A stretch of DNA of 63,595 nucleotides from Alphaproteobacteria bacterium. GTDB lineage: Bacteria; Pseudomonadota; Alphaproteobacteria; Micavibrionales; Micavibrionaceae. Under the pieces are notes generated by a model, which was not told the DNA's origin, did not search any database, and was given only the letters and a program-made list of their open reading frames with translations. Shown here piece after piece: positions 42,916 through 51,887 of this stretch. The stretch is from contig JAUIIA010000012.1 in assembly GCA_030432025.1 (NCBI GenBank), forward strand, positions 1 to 63,595. Direction: 5' to 3'. How positions within the stretch are numbered: the stretch's first letter is position 1; the number at the start of each line of letters is the position of its first letter. Made by a program: the position numbers and the translations under genes.

Positions 42916-44637
42916 ATGAGTTCATCAGCATCGTCCAAGAAGCAGCCAATCGAAAATGGCGCTGAAATTATCGAGCGCTTTGGCGGTATTCGTCCGCTGG
43001 CGAAGAAAATCGATGTCGCTGTGACAACTGTTCAGGGATGGAAGAAGCGCGATACTATTCCGGCCACTCGCCGCGATGTGATTATTGAAGCCGCTGAAGA
43101 GCATGATATCGATTTGACTGATTTGATGAGCGATGCGCCTGAAGTTCAACCGGCAGCAAATGAGAATAGCGAAAAGGGCGAAAAGAATGACGAGAAGGTG
43201 GAAGAGCCTGCGGAAGCAGCTAAGCCCGCTAAAGCGGCAGCGCCATCGTCAATTGAGAGCGAGCCTGCAGCACCGTTGAAGCCAACATCTCTGGATGAAG
43301 AAAAGCTGGATGAAAAGTTAGCTGAGGTTGAAGAAAAAATTGTCGGTAAAAACACGATGATTGTCGTGGCTCTAATCATCGTCATGGTTCTGGCGTTGGC
43401 GGCTATTTTGTGGCCGAAACCCAAGGATGAGGAAACTCTGGATCGTTTGAGCGCTCTTGAAGCCCGCACGCAGGAATTACAGGGCGAAGTCGCCGAAGTT
43501 CAAGGTGATGTTGAGGAACAGCAATCCTTTTTCGGCACGTTGATTCCCGAAGATCTGGATGAGCAGCTGGCTGAGTTGCAAAAGCAGGCTTCCGAGAAAA
43601 CATCCCAAGCTGTGACATCGGCTCAAAAAATGTCTTCTGATGTGGTTCAAGGCGAAACCGTTCAAGCGGGTATGGCTGCTTTAGAAGCACAACTGGAACA
43701 AATAACAGGTCGTCCTGTGCTGGCCGGAATGTTCGGCAACATGCAACAGATGGCCGACAATGTAGAAGGGCAGGCTACGCTTGACGAAGCTATGGCTCAA
43801 TTGAACGAGCTTATGTCTTCGATGTCTTCCGAAGCCATAGAAGATGACGGCGAGAATGATATTAGTGTGTTCGAGAGTACATTAAATGCCGCACGTGGAC
43901 AGAGCGATGCGCTGGGGCAAACGTTTGAAGATGTGCCGGCTAGCGAGCTGAAAGCGGCAGCCTTGTTGCTGACTATGCAGCAACTGCGCTCTTCGCTTAA
44001 TCGCGACAATGAGGCGTTCGAGGGTGACTTCGAAGTTCTTATGGGCTTGATTGGCGAGGATAATGTCGAGTTGCGGGAATCTCTGGAGAAGCTGGCGCCG
44101 CATGCTCAAGAAGGGGTTTTAACCCCGTCTGGTCTGACCAATGAATTTAAAACTATTGCCGGTGACGCGGTTGTGGCGTCTTTGAAAGGCGAGGATGTTT
44201 CTTTGCAAGAGAGAGCTTCAGCCCGTTTCAACGAAGTGTTGCAGATTGAAAAAGACGGCGAGCTTATTACGGGGACAGAAACACAAGCCAAAGTCAGCCA
44301 AGCCGAGACATTACTGGAGAATGGTGAGATCGAAGAAGCGATCTCGATCGTAGAGACGCTGGACGGGCCCGCGGGGCAAGCGCTATCCGGTTGGTTGAAA
44401 AAAGCGCAAGCGACGCTGAATGCACAGAATTTTCAAAAATCTCTGACGGACAATATTAACCTTCGCGCGTTCGGCGTTGAGGATGTCACGACGCTTCTTT
44501 CGGGTGAAGGTGTACCTGGTATGGGGCAGTTGATCAGGGATGAAAGTACGGGCATCAATATCTACCGCCCTAATACTTTTCCCAAGGGTAGTGTAGGCGA
44601 CAGCAAGGCGATTGGTAACGCCAATCCGTATGACTAA
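42916..44637 (+). CDS. Mic60/mitofilin-like inner-membrane protein with an N-terminal helix-turn-helix
   Basis: 573 residues from the ATG at 42916, chosen because GGAG lies 9 nt upstream; ATGs at 42901 and 42874 are alternatives. Residues about 15-65 look like a DNA-binding helix-turn-helix (RFGGIRPLAKKI, VAVTTVQGWKKRDTIPATRR). An acidic Ala/Pro/Glu linker follows, then one membrane helix (TMIVVALIIVMVLALAAILW) and a long helical periplasmic part. The C-terminus AETLLENGEIEEAISIVETL with GQALSGWLKKAQATL matches the alphaproteobacterial Mic60/COG4223 ending. Mic60 shapes intracytoplasmic membranes and mitochondrial cristae. Its place between hemD and hemY is the conserved mic60 slot. The cytoplasmic HTH addition is unusual; whether it binds DNA is untested. 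Confidence 0.75.
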   Translation: MSSSASSKKQPIENGAEIIERFGGIRPLAKKIDVAVTTVQGWKKRDTIPATRRDVIIEAAEEHDIDLTDLMSDAPEVQPAANENSEKGEKNDEKVEEPAEAAKPAKAAAPSSIESEPAAPLKPTSLDEEKLDEKLAEVEEKIVGKNTMIVVALIIVMVLALAAILWPKPKDEETLDRLSALEARTQELQGEVAEVQGDVEEQQSFFGTLIPEDLDEQLAELQKQASEKTSQAVTSAQKMSSDVVQGETVQAGMAALEAQLEQITGRPVLAGMFGNMQQMADNVEGQATLDEAMAQLNELMSSMSSEAIEDDGENDISVFESTLNAARGQSDALGQTFEDVPASELKAAALLLTMQQLRSSLNRDNEAFEGDFEVLMGLIGEDNVELRESLEKLAPHAQEGVLTPSGLTNEFKTIAGDAVVASLKGEDVSLQERASARFNEVLQIEKDGELITGTETQAKVSQAETLLENGEIEEAISIVETLDGPAGQALSGWLKKAQATLNAQNFQKSLTDNINLRAFGVEDVTTLLSGEGVPGMGQLIRDESTGINIYRPNTFPKGSVGDSKAIGNANPYD

Positions 44638-44713
44638 CGCGCGATGCACTTAAGCACTTATTCTAAAAGCGCGTCTGTGTTAGCCTGATCCAAGGAAAGG
44701 ACACATCTCTTCA

Positions 44714-46120
44714 ATGATCAAGGCGTTCTGGTTTGCTCTAAAAGTTGGGTTGTTGGTTGCGCTTGCGGTTTGGATCGTTGACCGCAACGGCACGATGCAG
44801 TTTGGCTGGGTTGATCAAGACGGCCATGACTACCTTGTCAAAATGGAGCTTGGATTCTTCTTGCTCTGTATTCTCGGTCTGGTTCTCGTCTCTATTTTTG
44901 TTTACCAGACAATGAAAACCTTCATTGACCTTCCGAAAAGCTATCGTCGTTACAGCGAGGTTCGCGCCAAGCAGCGTGGTTATGAGGCCCTGACAAAGGG
45001 ACTGACGGCTGTTGCGGCGGGCGATGCCAAGGCTGCAAAGAAGCAGGCCGATCTGGCTGCGGGGTTGCTGCCGGAGGATGGTGGCTTGCCGCTGTTGCTG
45101 GAGGCGCAAGCTGCGCGACTTGAAGGGCGAGAGGATGACGCGGTTAAGAGTTTCGTCGCCTTACTGGAGCATAAGGATGCCGGGTTTCTTGGTGTGCGTG
45201 GGTTGTTACAGAGTGCATTGGATAATGGTGATGATGAAGGCGCGCTGGTGTTGGCTGAACGGGCGCTGGAATTGCATCCGAAACAGCCATGGATATTGAA
45301 GATCAATTACGATTTGTTGATCCGTATGCGTAAATGGTACCGCGCGGAAAAGGTTCTGTCCCGACTTGAAAAGCAAAAAGCCATAGAGGCCGAGCGTGCG
45401 CTTTCTGACCGTGTGGCGTTATTGTTGGCTCAAGCCGAGGACGACGTAGCCGAAGGTTATGTTTCCGATGCGACACAGGAAGTGAAGCGCGTACTTAAGC
45501 TCTCACCGGGATTTGCGCCTGCGACGATTTTGCTCGCGAATATCCAGAAAGAGCAGAACAACATCAAGGCCGCATACAAGACGGTGAAGAAAGCGTGGAA
45601 GTCGGGAACGAACGGCGCTCTTGTTACGTACTGGATGGAGATCATGCCCGAGGATGAGGCGGGTGATAAATTGAAGCGTTTACGCTGGATGGAAAAATTG
45701 CTGAAGTATAATTCGCATTCGCCCAGTGGTTTGCGTGTTGCTGCCGAGCTGGCGACAGAGGCCGGATTGTGGGGCGAGGCGCGCGAATATTTCAAGGCTG
45801 CCGAGGAAGAGGGAATCAGCAGTGCCCTGTATAAGAGCTGGGCGCAGCTGGAGGAAAAATCGGGCGGTGGCGAGACGGCGGTTAAACACTGGTTGTCCAA
45901 AGCCGCGGATGCGCCTGCAACCAAAAGCTGGATCTGTCAGGAAACAGGACGGCGTTATACGCATTGGGCACCTGTGGCGGAGCCGCACGGGTCCTTTAAT
46001 ACGATCGAGTGGACACGTCCGAAGGCCGAGCTGGACCCCGTGATTATGATCGAAAAGAAGTACAAGATGAATGAAGCCGTTTTGGAAGCTCCCGAAAGCC
46101 CGAAAGATACGGCCGCCTGA
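44714..46120 (+). CDS. hemY: HemY-type TPR membrane protein
   Basis: 468 residues. The N-terminus has two membrane helices (WFALKVGLLVALAVWIVDR and LGFFLLCILGLVLVSIFVYQ) typical of the HemY_N domain, then FIDLPKSYRRYSEVRAKQRG and TPR-like helices rich in Ala, including LTKGLTAVAAGDAKAAKKQA, LLEHKDAGFLGVRGLLQSAL and ALELHPKQPWILKINYDLL. Despite the name this is not the coproporphyrinogen oxidase of Gram-positives; it is a conserved proteobacterial protein linked genetically to haem synthesis. The C-terminus contains TKSWICQETGRRYTHWAPV. Its stop codon directly abuts the convergent rhomboid gene. Confidence 0.92.
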   Translation: MIKAFWFALKVGLLVALAVWIVDRNGTMQFGWVDQDGHDYLVKMELGFFLLCILGLVLVSIFVYQTMKTFIDLPKSYRRYSEVRAKQRGYEALTKGLTAVAAGDAKAAKKQADLAAGLLPEDGGLPLLLEAQAARLEGREDDAVKSFVALLEHKDAGFLGVRGLLQSALDNGDDEGALVLAERALELHPKQPWILKINYDLLIRMRKWYRAEKVLSRLEKQKAIEAERALSDRVALLLAQAEDDVAEGYVSDATQEVKRVLKLSPGFAPATILLANIQKEQNNIKAAYKTVKKAWKSGTNGALVTYWMEIMPEDEAGDKLKRLRWMEKLLKYNSHSPSGLRVAAELATEAGLWGEAREYFKAAEEEGISSALYKSWAQLEEKSGGGETAVKHWLSKAADAPATKSWICQETGRRYTHWAPVAEPHGSFNTIEWTRPKAELDPVIMIEKKYKMNEAVLEAPESPKDTAA

Positions 46121-46924
46121 TCAGATAAACCTTATCAGACCTTTTTTCTGCGCGATCAATAGCGCGATACCGCAAACATAACCGCCTAAATGCGCTTCCC
46201 ATGCCATGGATTCCCCACCCATCAGCAGGCCAGGCAAGACGATAAACAAGCCCCAGAAAATGAGAATAGGCCAAGGCCCGTGCTTTCCGAATCTCTGTGT
46301 CATCGGGTGGTGTCGATTTTGTGTGATGGTGAGGTAGATTAATGCGCCGAACAGGCCGCTGATGGCGCCTGAAGCCCCGACAACAGGCGTGTTTGAAAAC
46401 GGGTGGAAGATAAAGAATGTTAGCGCACCGACTATTGTACAGGCGAAGAAAAATTTGATCGTTGAGCGCGTGCCGAACATTTTTTCAAAGTAGATACCGA
46501 GCGCCAGCCCCATGATGGCGTTGAATAGTAAATGCATCCAACTGCCGTGGATCAGGGCGTGCGTGAAGGGGCTGACCAGAATACCCCATTGAAAACCCCA
46601 GTTCGTCATGTCGGTATATTGGGCAGGGATAAAGCCGAATGTGGTGACGAGTTTAAATTTAAGTGTGCTGCTGGCGAGTATGTTCAACAGAACATGGACG
46701 GCGATGATGGCAGCGAAGAAATATTTGGCAAAGGGCGGAACATTGCCGAATTTAAAAAACGGCTCCCGGTTGGCTTTGCTTTGTTTACGGTATTCTTTCC
46801 TCCAGCGCTCCTCTTCTTCCCGCTCTGCGCGTTTCATACGGTCGCGCTCCGCCAGTGACGGGAACTTCACTATCTTCTTATCATTGGGGTCGTGACCGTT
46901 GCCACCATGTCCGTTTGTGCTCAT
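46121..46924 (-). CDS. Rhomboid-family intramembrane serine protease
   Basis: 267 residues. A charged cytoplasmic N-terminus of about 65 residues (MKRAEREEEERWRKEYRKQS) precedes six or seven helices. The catalytic serine is in VVGASGAISGLFGALI (GxSG) and the histidine in AWEAHLGGYVCGIAL, the standard rhomboid dyad. HGSWMHLLFNAIMGLALG supplies the conserved H-x(3)-N helix. Rhomboids cut membrane helices in the plane of the inner membrane; the substrate is unknown. The single-helix giant fibre, Mic60-like and DotI-like proteins here are conceivable but unsupported substrates. Confidence 0.93.
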   Translation of the reverse strand: MSTNGHGGNGHDPNDKKIVKFPSLAERDRMKRAEREEEERWRKEYRKQSKANREPFFKFGNVPPFAKYFFAAIIAVHVLLNILASSTLKFKLVTTFGFIPAQYTDMTNWGFQWGILVSPFTHALIHGSWMHLLFNAIMGLALGIYFEKMFGTRSTIKFFFACTIVGALTFFIFHPFSNTPVVGASGAISGLFGALIYLTITQNRHHPMTQRFGKHGPWPILIFWGLFIVLPGLLMGGESMAWEAHLGGYVCGIALLIAQKKGLIRFI

Positions 46925-46962
46925 ACCTGAAAATATAGTGCGCTATCAGGTCGGCGCAAAGT

Positions 46963-46989
46963 AAAAAACCGCCCTCGGATGAGTGCGGC
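46963..46989 (-). terminator. Rho-independent terminator after the 222-residue orphan gene
   Basis: On the minus strand GCCGC (46989-46985) pairs with GCGGT (46972-46968), with an inner CTC/GAG pairing and the loop ATCC, followed by TTTTTT (46968-46963). It lies about 50 bp beyond the stop codon at 47042. Confidence 0.75.
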
Positions 46990-47041
46990 TTTTAAGAGTT
47001 TAAATTGGAGTTGGTTAAATGCTGCTTTGATTGCCTGTTTA

Positions 47042-47710
47042 TCAGCCTAGTCCGGCTTTATATCCGATGTCGGCGTTCTTCTCGCGATCATATTTGTATG
47101 ATGCTTGCTCGTCGCCTGTCGGTTTCATAAATGATGGCGGCATGTATTTCGTTACAAACTTGCCTGCCTGAGACAACATATCGGTTGTCGAGATCTTTGC
47201 ATGTGCAATGCCGTGAGCCAGTTTGCCCATAACATTACCGTAGGCTTCTTCGGCAATCTTCGTGCCCAGAACAACCATTTCTTTGATCTTACCAAGCTCA
47301 GGAACTTTACCTTCCATCACGTCACCAAACGCTTCGGAGGCCATCAGTTTCATCGCTTCAAGGGTGTTCTTTTTCGGCTTTTTACCACCGCTGCCACCTT
47401 TGCCGGATTTACCTTTGCTCTCTTCCTCGTCTTCTTTCTCGTCCTCGTTGTCGTTTACGACTTCGATGTCTACATATGTAGGTGTCTGGAAAGAGACAGG
47501 ATAATATTTAAGCTTGGCCGGCTCGAGGTCTTTACCACTTAAGCCTGCTTTCACTTCAATTCTGATTTTTTCGGGATTGCGCCAGTCCAACACGACACAG
47601 TGGCTTTTATATTCGCCAGGCTGTCTACATGAATGAACCAGTCTTTTACCAGGATAGAATGCTTCCGTTATTCCGGATTCTTCTAAAAATTGCTTTACGT
47701 TTACCTGCAT
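47042..47710 (-). CDS. Orphan soluble protein with an acidic/lysine-glycine linker
   Basis: 222 residues from the ATG at 47710, which has GGAG about 8 nt upstream; an in-frame GTG three codons earlier is less likely. I do not recognise the family. The N-terminal domain (residues 1-85) has predicted strands: KRLVHSCRQPGEYKSHCVVL, KIRIEVKAG, YYPVSFQTPTYVDIEVV. A low-complexity acidic then Lys/Gly/Ser linker (DEKEDEEESKGKSGKGGSGG) follows. A helical C-terminal part contains EAMKLMASEAFGDVMEG and AEEAYGNVMGKLAHGIAHAK, a repeated [AE]xAxGxVM motif. No signal peptide. Monocistronic with its own terminator. Confidence 0.7.
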   Translation of the reverse strand: MQVNVKQFLEESGITEAFYPGKRLVHSCRQPGEYKSHCVVLDWRNPEKIRIEVKAGLSGKDLEPAKLKYYPVSFQTPTYVDIEVVNDNEDEKEDEEESKGKSGKGGSGGKKPKKNTLEAMKLMASEAFGDVMEGKVPELGKIKEMVVLGTKIAEEAYGNVMGKLAHGIAHAKISTTDMLSQAGKFVTKYMPPSFMKPTGDEQASYKYDREKNADIGYKAGLG

Positions 47711-47863
47711 GTTTACCACTCCTCTATTACCGCAGTTTGTCCAGTTGTTTGGCTTTTGGCGCCAACTCGTTTTGCTTGGAATTAGGTATATAATGTACGT
47801 AAATCCTTAAAAATTCTTTAAAGTATGGAAAAAGGCCCTAAATAGCGGTTTTCTGCGAATTTT

Positions 47864-47893
47864 TTGCGTTTTTTAACCCTTTTCTGCTACACT
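47864..47893 (+). promoter_or_regulatory. Possible promoter for the 192-residue secreted protein gene
   Basis: TTGCGT (47864-47869) and TACACT (47888-47893) are separated by 18 bp and lie 31 bp before the ATG at 47924. Match to the sigma-70-like consensus is moderate. The surrounding AT-rich 47.8-kb gap holds no other recognisable element. Confidence 0.35.
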
Positions 47894-47923
47894 TAAGACT
47901 GGGCAAATTAGAGGCATTTCACG

Positions 47924-48502
47924 ATGATTCGTAAATATTCATTCATTGCAGCAGTGATTCTCGCTGTCGGAATCGGTCCGGCTTTGGCCGCCAATGTCTT
48001 TGTCGGCGGAAATACAAAGAGCAAGTCCGATGAAGAGACCACCATATATAATAAGGTTAAACCAAACGCCTACACGCAAAAGCAGGCCGTTGTTAAATAT
48101 GGTGCTCGTTTGAATGTTCAGGATCAGCTTGCCCAGAGTGAAATCGTCGCGGCCACGGCCGAAGAAATGCGTGAGATGGGCTTTAAACCTTCCAACGCGG
48201 AAGAGATGCTTATTTACGCCAATGCCCACCGTGCAGTCCATCAAAACCTGATGTATAAGCGTCGCCAAGCATTGATGGAGCATCAAAACAAAGTTGAGTT
48301 TGCGCGTGTTAAGCGCGACTTGCTGAAAAACTCACGTAAAGCCGCATTCAAGGCGACAGCAGGCGGGGTGTCTAAATCCTCCAGCAAGTCCGAAGAGCCG
48401 GAAACCCCAGAGAAGACCAGAGTTCTTAAAAGACGTCCGGTCTATGTGACAAAGTCAGCTGAGGATAAAGCCAAGCCGACCAAGGTTTTTAAGGACTATT
48501 AA
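47924..48502 (+). CDS. Secreted basic helical protein of unknown function
   Basis: 192 residues. The signal peptide MIRKYSFIAAVILAVGIGP ends near ALAA-NVFVGG. The mature part is helical, with EIVAATAEEMREMGFKPSNA and ANAHRAVHQNLMYKRRQALM, then a Lys/Arg/Ser-rich C-terminus (SKSSSKSEEPETPEKTRVLK). I do not recognise a family. There are no cysteines in the mature protein and no lipobox. A periplasmic or surface location is inferred from the signal alone. It stands alone between a divergent orphan gene and the TauE-type permease. Confidence 0.75.
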   Translation: MIRKYSFIAAVILAVGIGPALAANVFVGGNTKSKSDEETTIYNKVKPNAYTQKQAVVKYGARLNVQDQLAQSEIVAATAEEMREMGFKPSNAEEMLIYANAHRAVHQNLMYKRRQALMEHQNKVEFARVKRDLLKNSRKAAFKATAGGVSKSSSKSEEPETPEKTRVLKRRPVYVTKSAEDKAKPTKVFKDY

Positions 48503-48558
48503 TTCCAACATAAGTTTTAAGGCTATTCTTTATTAGCAAGTCGTGGTAAATCGCTACT

Positions 48559-49401
48559 ATGGCTTTTCTTGATGTGTTTTCCCATATGGATACGGCCACG
48601 ATCATCATGATGATTGTGGCGTTGGCCGCGCTTGGTTGTGTTGCCGGTATTCTTGCGGGTTTGCTCGGTATCGGTGGCGGCATCGTATTGGTACCAGGGC
48701 TGCTGTATATCTTTCAGGCGCTGGGCATGGACTCGGACAGTCTTATTCATGTTTGTGTCGGGACATCGCTCGCACTCATTATTCCCAACGGTTTGATGTC
48801 CGCGCGGTCGCATTGGCAAAAAGATGCGGTTGATATGTCTCTCGTTAAAGTCATGGGTATCGGCATTCTGGTCGGTGTGGCGATCGGGACGATCATTGCG
48901 GATAATCTGGCCGGTCCTTCACTACAGCTTGTCTTTGCCTGCGCCGTTGTTGTCTTGGCGATTTTGATGGTAGCAGATCCGTCACGTTTCAAAGTATTTA
49001 AGGGCATGCCGCCCAACCCTTGGCCTTCAGTGGCGGGAACTGTGATCGGTTCGATTTCATCGCTTATCGGTATTGGTGGCGGAACGCTGAGTGTGCCGTT
49101 CATGACATTGAGTATGGTGCCGATTCACCGTGCTATCGGAACGGCGTCCGCGCTGGGTGTTGTGATTGCGGTGCCTGCGACGCTGGGCTTCATGTATATC
49201 GGGCTGGGTGAGGCGGGACGTCCGCCATTATCGTTCGGCTATGTGAATGCGCTGGCTTGGTTGCTTATCCTTCCTACATCCCTGCTTTCGGTTAAGCTTG
49301 GCGTATGGATGGCGCATAAGGCGCCTGTGAAAATGATGAAGCGCATCTTTGCTTTCTTCCTCGTTATTGTTGCCATCAAGATGTGGATGGATATTCTGTA
49401 G
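48559..49401 (+). CDS. TauE/SafE-family anion permease
   Basis: 280 residues with about eight membrane helices. The duplicated family motif is clear: GVLAGLLGIGGG-type sequence VAGILAGLLGIGGGIVLVPG near residue 33 and ISSLIGIGGGTLSVPFMTL near 170. HVCVGTSLALIIPNGLMSAR and HRAIGTASALGVVIAVPATL are the paired HxxxGTS/GTA segments. Members export sulfite, sulfoacetate or related anions, but the substrate cannot be assigned. Its stop lies 2 bp before the next ATG, so it may share a transcript with the polysaccharide genes. Confidence 0.92.
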   Translation: MAFLDVFSHMDTATIIMMIVALAALGCVAGILAGLLGIGGGIVLVPGLLYIFQALGMDSDSLIHVCVGTSLALIIPNGLMSARSHWQKDAVDMSLVKVMGIGILVGVAIGTIIADNLAGPSLQLVFACAVVVLAILMVADPSRFKVFKGMPPNPWPSVAGTVIGSISSLIGIGGGTLSVPFMTLSMVPIHRAIGTASALGVVIAVPATLGFMYIGLGEAGRPPLSFGYVNALAWLLILPTSLLSVKLGVWMAHKAPVKMMKRIFAFFLVIVAIKMWMDIL

Positions 49402-49403
49402 GC

Positions 49404-50630
49404 ATGAATACGCCTGCGCGGAATTTTGAGCCTTTCTTTCTGAAATTTTTTCGTCTGTCTTTGACCCATTTCAAGGTCGGTGTATTGGTTGGTGCGATTC
49501 TGGCCTATGCGCTATGGGGCTCGCCTACACCTGATAATCCCGGAGCTTTAGAAGTTGTTCTTGGTATCGCGTTTATTCTCGTGGTCGGGTTTGGCGGGGT
49601 TAAGGCCGCGCTGTTGTTTAAGGCCGAGGAACCTCGTGAAAAAATGGCGGCCAGGGTGTTTCTTTATGCGGGGCTGACATTCCCCGTCGCGGCGATGGTG
49701 ATTAACGACAATGCACCGGCCTATGCTGTACGGGATGTGGCGGCGTTCATATTTATGGTGTTGCCGCTGTTTTTATGGCCTTTATTCCAACGGAACCCGC
49801 AGACAGGCAAGATGCTGCTTTACGGTGTTCTGGCTCTCGGTCTTATCTTTGCTGTGCGCACGCGGATTGATTTGTCTTTCGTTGGTAAAGGGGATGCGCT
49901 GTATTACCTATCCAATATGCCAAGTGTGCTGTTCGCCACGATCTATTTTGCCGGTAAGGCGATTGAGCGGCTCACGGGGAGTTGCCGTTTTTGCATCGCG
50001 CGAATTGGTTTGTTCGCAGTTCTATCTTGGGTGTGTGTGTTGCCGATGATCGAAACACAGCAGCGGGCGAGCCTCGGCGCTTTTGTTCTTAGCATGGTGA
50101 TTATTTTGGCGTCACGTTTTGCCGTTGCGCCCAAGCGCTCGTTTGTGATTGCGCTCGGTATCGGCGCGGCGGCTCTGGCGTTCTGGGGTGTTCTTTCGCC
50201 GATATTCGATAGGCTTTTGCTCAAAACCACGTTGGTGGGCGGCAATATGCGCTTGCAGGAATGGCAGGCTGTATGGGATGAAATCTCCCAGAACCCGTTA
50301 TCGATTATGTTTGGGCAGGGGTGGGGCTCACGCTTTGCGTCGCCTGCTGTCGCCGACATCACTGTGAACTTTACGCACGGGCTGGTGACGTCGCTGTTAC
50401 TGAAAATGGGTGTGCTCGGATGTATGCTTGGGCTTGGCTATATTTTCACCATGCTGTGGGCGGCATTAAAAAAATTGAAAACCGAGACGACGCTGGTGCT
50501 CGCCGTGACTGCGCCCGTGCTGATCGATGTGTTTTTATATGCGAGTTTCAAGTCATTAGATTTCGGTCTGGTTCTTGCTCTCATTCCCGCTCTGTTGTAT
50601 TCAAAAGAGAGAAACAGCATCCATTCATAA
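49404..50630 (+). CDS. O-antigen ligase/polymerase-like membrane protein
   Basis: 408 residues from the ATG at 49404; a GTG 21 bp upstream overlaps the TauE stop. About ten to twelve hydrophobic helices are separated by a large loop (residues about 280-330) with MRLQEWQAVWDEISQNPLSI and FGQGWGSRFASPAVADITVN, the arrangement of Wzy/WaaL-type proteins, where loop arginines and histidines bind undecaprenyl-linked sugar donors. It would polymerise or ligate the surface polysaccharide built by the adjoining glycosyltransferases. Polymerase and ligase cannot be told apart here. Confidence 0.8.
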   Translation: MNTPARNFEPFFLKFFRLSLTHFKVGVLVGAILAYALWGSPTPDNPGALEVVLGIAFILVVGFGGVKAALLFKAEEPREKMAARVFLYAGLTFPVAAMVINDNAPAYAVRDVAAFIFMVLPLFLWPLFQRNPQTGKMLLYGVLALGLIFAVRTRIDLSFVGKGDALYYLSNMPSVLFATIYFAGKAIERLTGSCRFCIARIGLFAVLSWVCVLPMIETQQRASLGAFVLSMVIILASRFAVAPKRSFVIALGIGAAALAFWGVLSPIFDRLLLKTTLVGGNMRLQEWQAVWDEISQNPLSIMFGQGWGSRFASPAVADITVNFTHGLVTSLLLKMGVLGCMLGLGYIFTMLWAALKKLKTETTLVLAVTAPVLIDVFLYASFKSLDFGLVLALIPALLYSKERNSIHS

Positions 50631-50657
50631 ATCAAGAAAAGGACCCCGCACCCGACC

Positions 50658-51884
50658 ATGCGCCGGCCAACTGTTTTATTCCTGAATCGCGTATATCCAC
50701 CAAGCCGTGGGGCCTCGGGCCGCGTCTTGCGAGACCTTGCCAGAAGCATGGCACGTGAAGGCTGGCAGGTGACCGTTATTACGACGGGGGAAAAGAGCAT
50801 TACCGAGCGTGATGGAGCGGTGCGCGTTATTCGGATCAAGAGCAGGGGCAAGCCCAGAGGGATGCTCGGTTACATCTGGATTTGGCTCAGGCTGTTCATT
50901 GCCGCGCTTAAACTTCCCAAAACGCATTTGCTGGTGACGATGACCGACCCGCCATTGCTGGTGATTGCGGGGAATATCGTCAGTTTTTTCAAACGTAACA
51001 AGCATATTCACTGGTGTCAGGATTTGTATCCTGATCTGTTTGCCGCGCTGAAAATCAAGATGCCGGGGTTTCTCTCAACGGTGATGAAAAACCTGTCCCG
51101 TTCGGCGATGAAATCTGCGGATAAGGTCATTGTCATCGGGCGCTGTATGGCGCGCCATCTGAGCTTTGACGGGTTTGATCCGAAGCAGATTACCGTGATC
51201 CCGAACTGGCCTGATCAGGAATTGGTTCGTCCTGCTAATGATAAGGCTCCCTCCCGTCCCGTCAGGTCTGTTGACGGTGCGCGCGACCACAGTGAACAAT
51301 ATAAGCACGGACCACGTTTTCGTGTTTTGTATGCGGGGAATATCGGTAAGGCACATCCTGTTGAGGGGATATTACAGGCGGCCGCCAATTTGAATGAAAC
51401 CCACCCTGATATTGAATTTGTGTTTGTCGGTGACGGGCCGCGTCATGAAATGATTAACCGCGAGCGGGTAAAGCGGCATCTGGATAATGTACGTTTGTTG
51501 CCGTATCAACCGGCCAGCCGTCTGAAAGCGCTGATGGAAAGCGGAGACGTGCATCTGGTGTCGATGGATGAGGAAGCCGCGGGAATGCTCGTGCCCGTGA
51601 AATTTTATTCTTCACTTTCTGCGCATCGCCCGTGCATCTTCATTGGTCCTGCGCAGTCGGAAACAGCGAAAGTGATTGAAGACTTTAATGCGGGAAGTGT
51701 CGTGCCACAGGGCAATTTCATGATGCTGGAGCAGGAAATTCGACAATACCGCGAAAATAGTGATAAATGGTTCGCGGCTTATGAGGGGGCGAAAAACGCA
51801 TCAGGCATATTTTTGCCGAAAGAGTCGATCAGTGCGTGGATAGAGCGCGCATGGGCCATCATTGAAGACGATGTTAAAGAGTAG
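50658..51884 (+). CDS. Glycosyltransferase family 4
   Basis: 408 residues with a GT-B fold. The N-terminal domain starts VLFLNRVYPPSRGASGRVLR, then EGWQVTVITTGE and HIHWCQDLYPDLFAAL. After IPNWPDQELVRPAND a short charged insertion (SVDGARDHSEQYKHG) precedes the C-terminal domain FRVLYAGNIGKAHPVEGILQ, EFVFVGDGPRHEMINRE and VKFYSSLSAHRPCIFIG. The pattern resembles WbuB/WcaI-type transferases adding a sugar to a lipid-linked oligosaccharide at the cytoplasmic face. The acceptor and donor sugars are unknown. It lies between the Wzy-like and Wzz-like genes. Confidence 0.92.
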   Translation: MRRPTVLFLNRVYPPSRGASGRVLRDLARSMAREGWQVTVITTGEKSITERDGAVRVIRIKSRGKPRGMLGYIWIWLRLFIAALKLPKTHLLVTMTDPPLLVIAGNIVSFFKRNKHIHWCQDLYPDLFAALKIKMPGFLSTVMKNLSRSAMKSADKVIVIGRCMARHLSFDGFDPKQITVIPNWPDQELVRPANDKAPSRPVRSVDGARDHSEQYKHGPRFRVLYAGNIGKAHPVEGILQAAANLNETHPDIEFVFVGDGPRHEMINRERVKRHLDNVRLLPYQPASRLKALMESGDVHLVSMDEEAAGMLVPVKFYSSLSAHRPCIFIGPAQSETAKVIEDFNAGSVVPQGNFMMLEQEIRQYRENSDKWFAAYEGAKNASGIFLPKESISAWIERAWAIIEDDVKE

Positions 51885-51887
51885 AGT

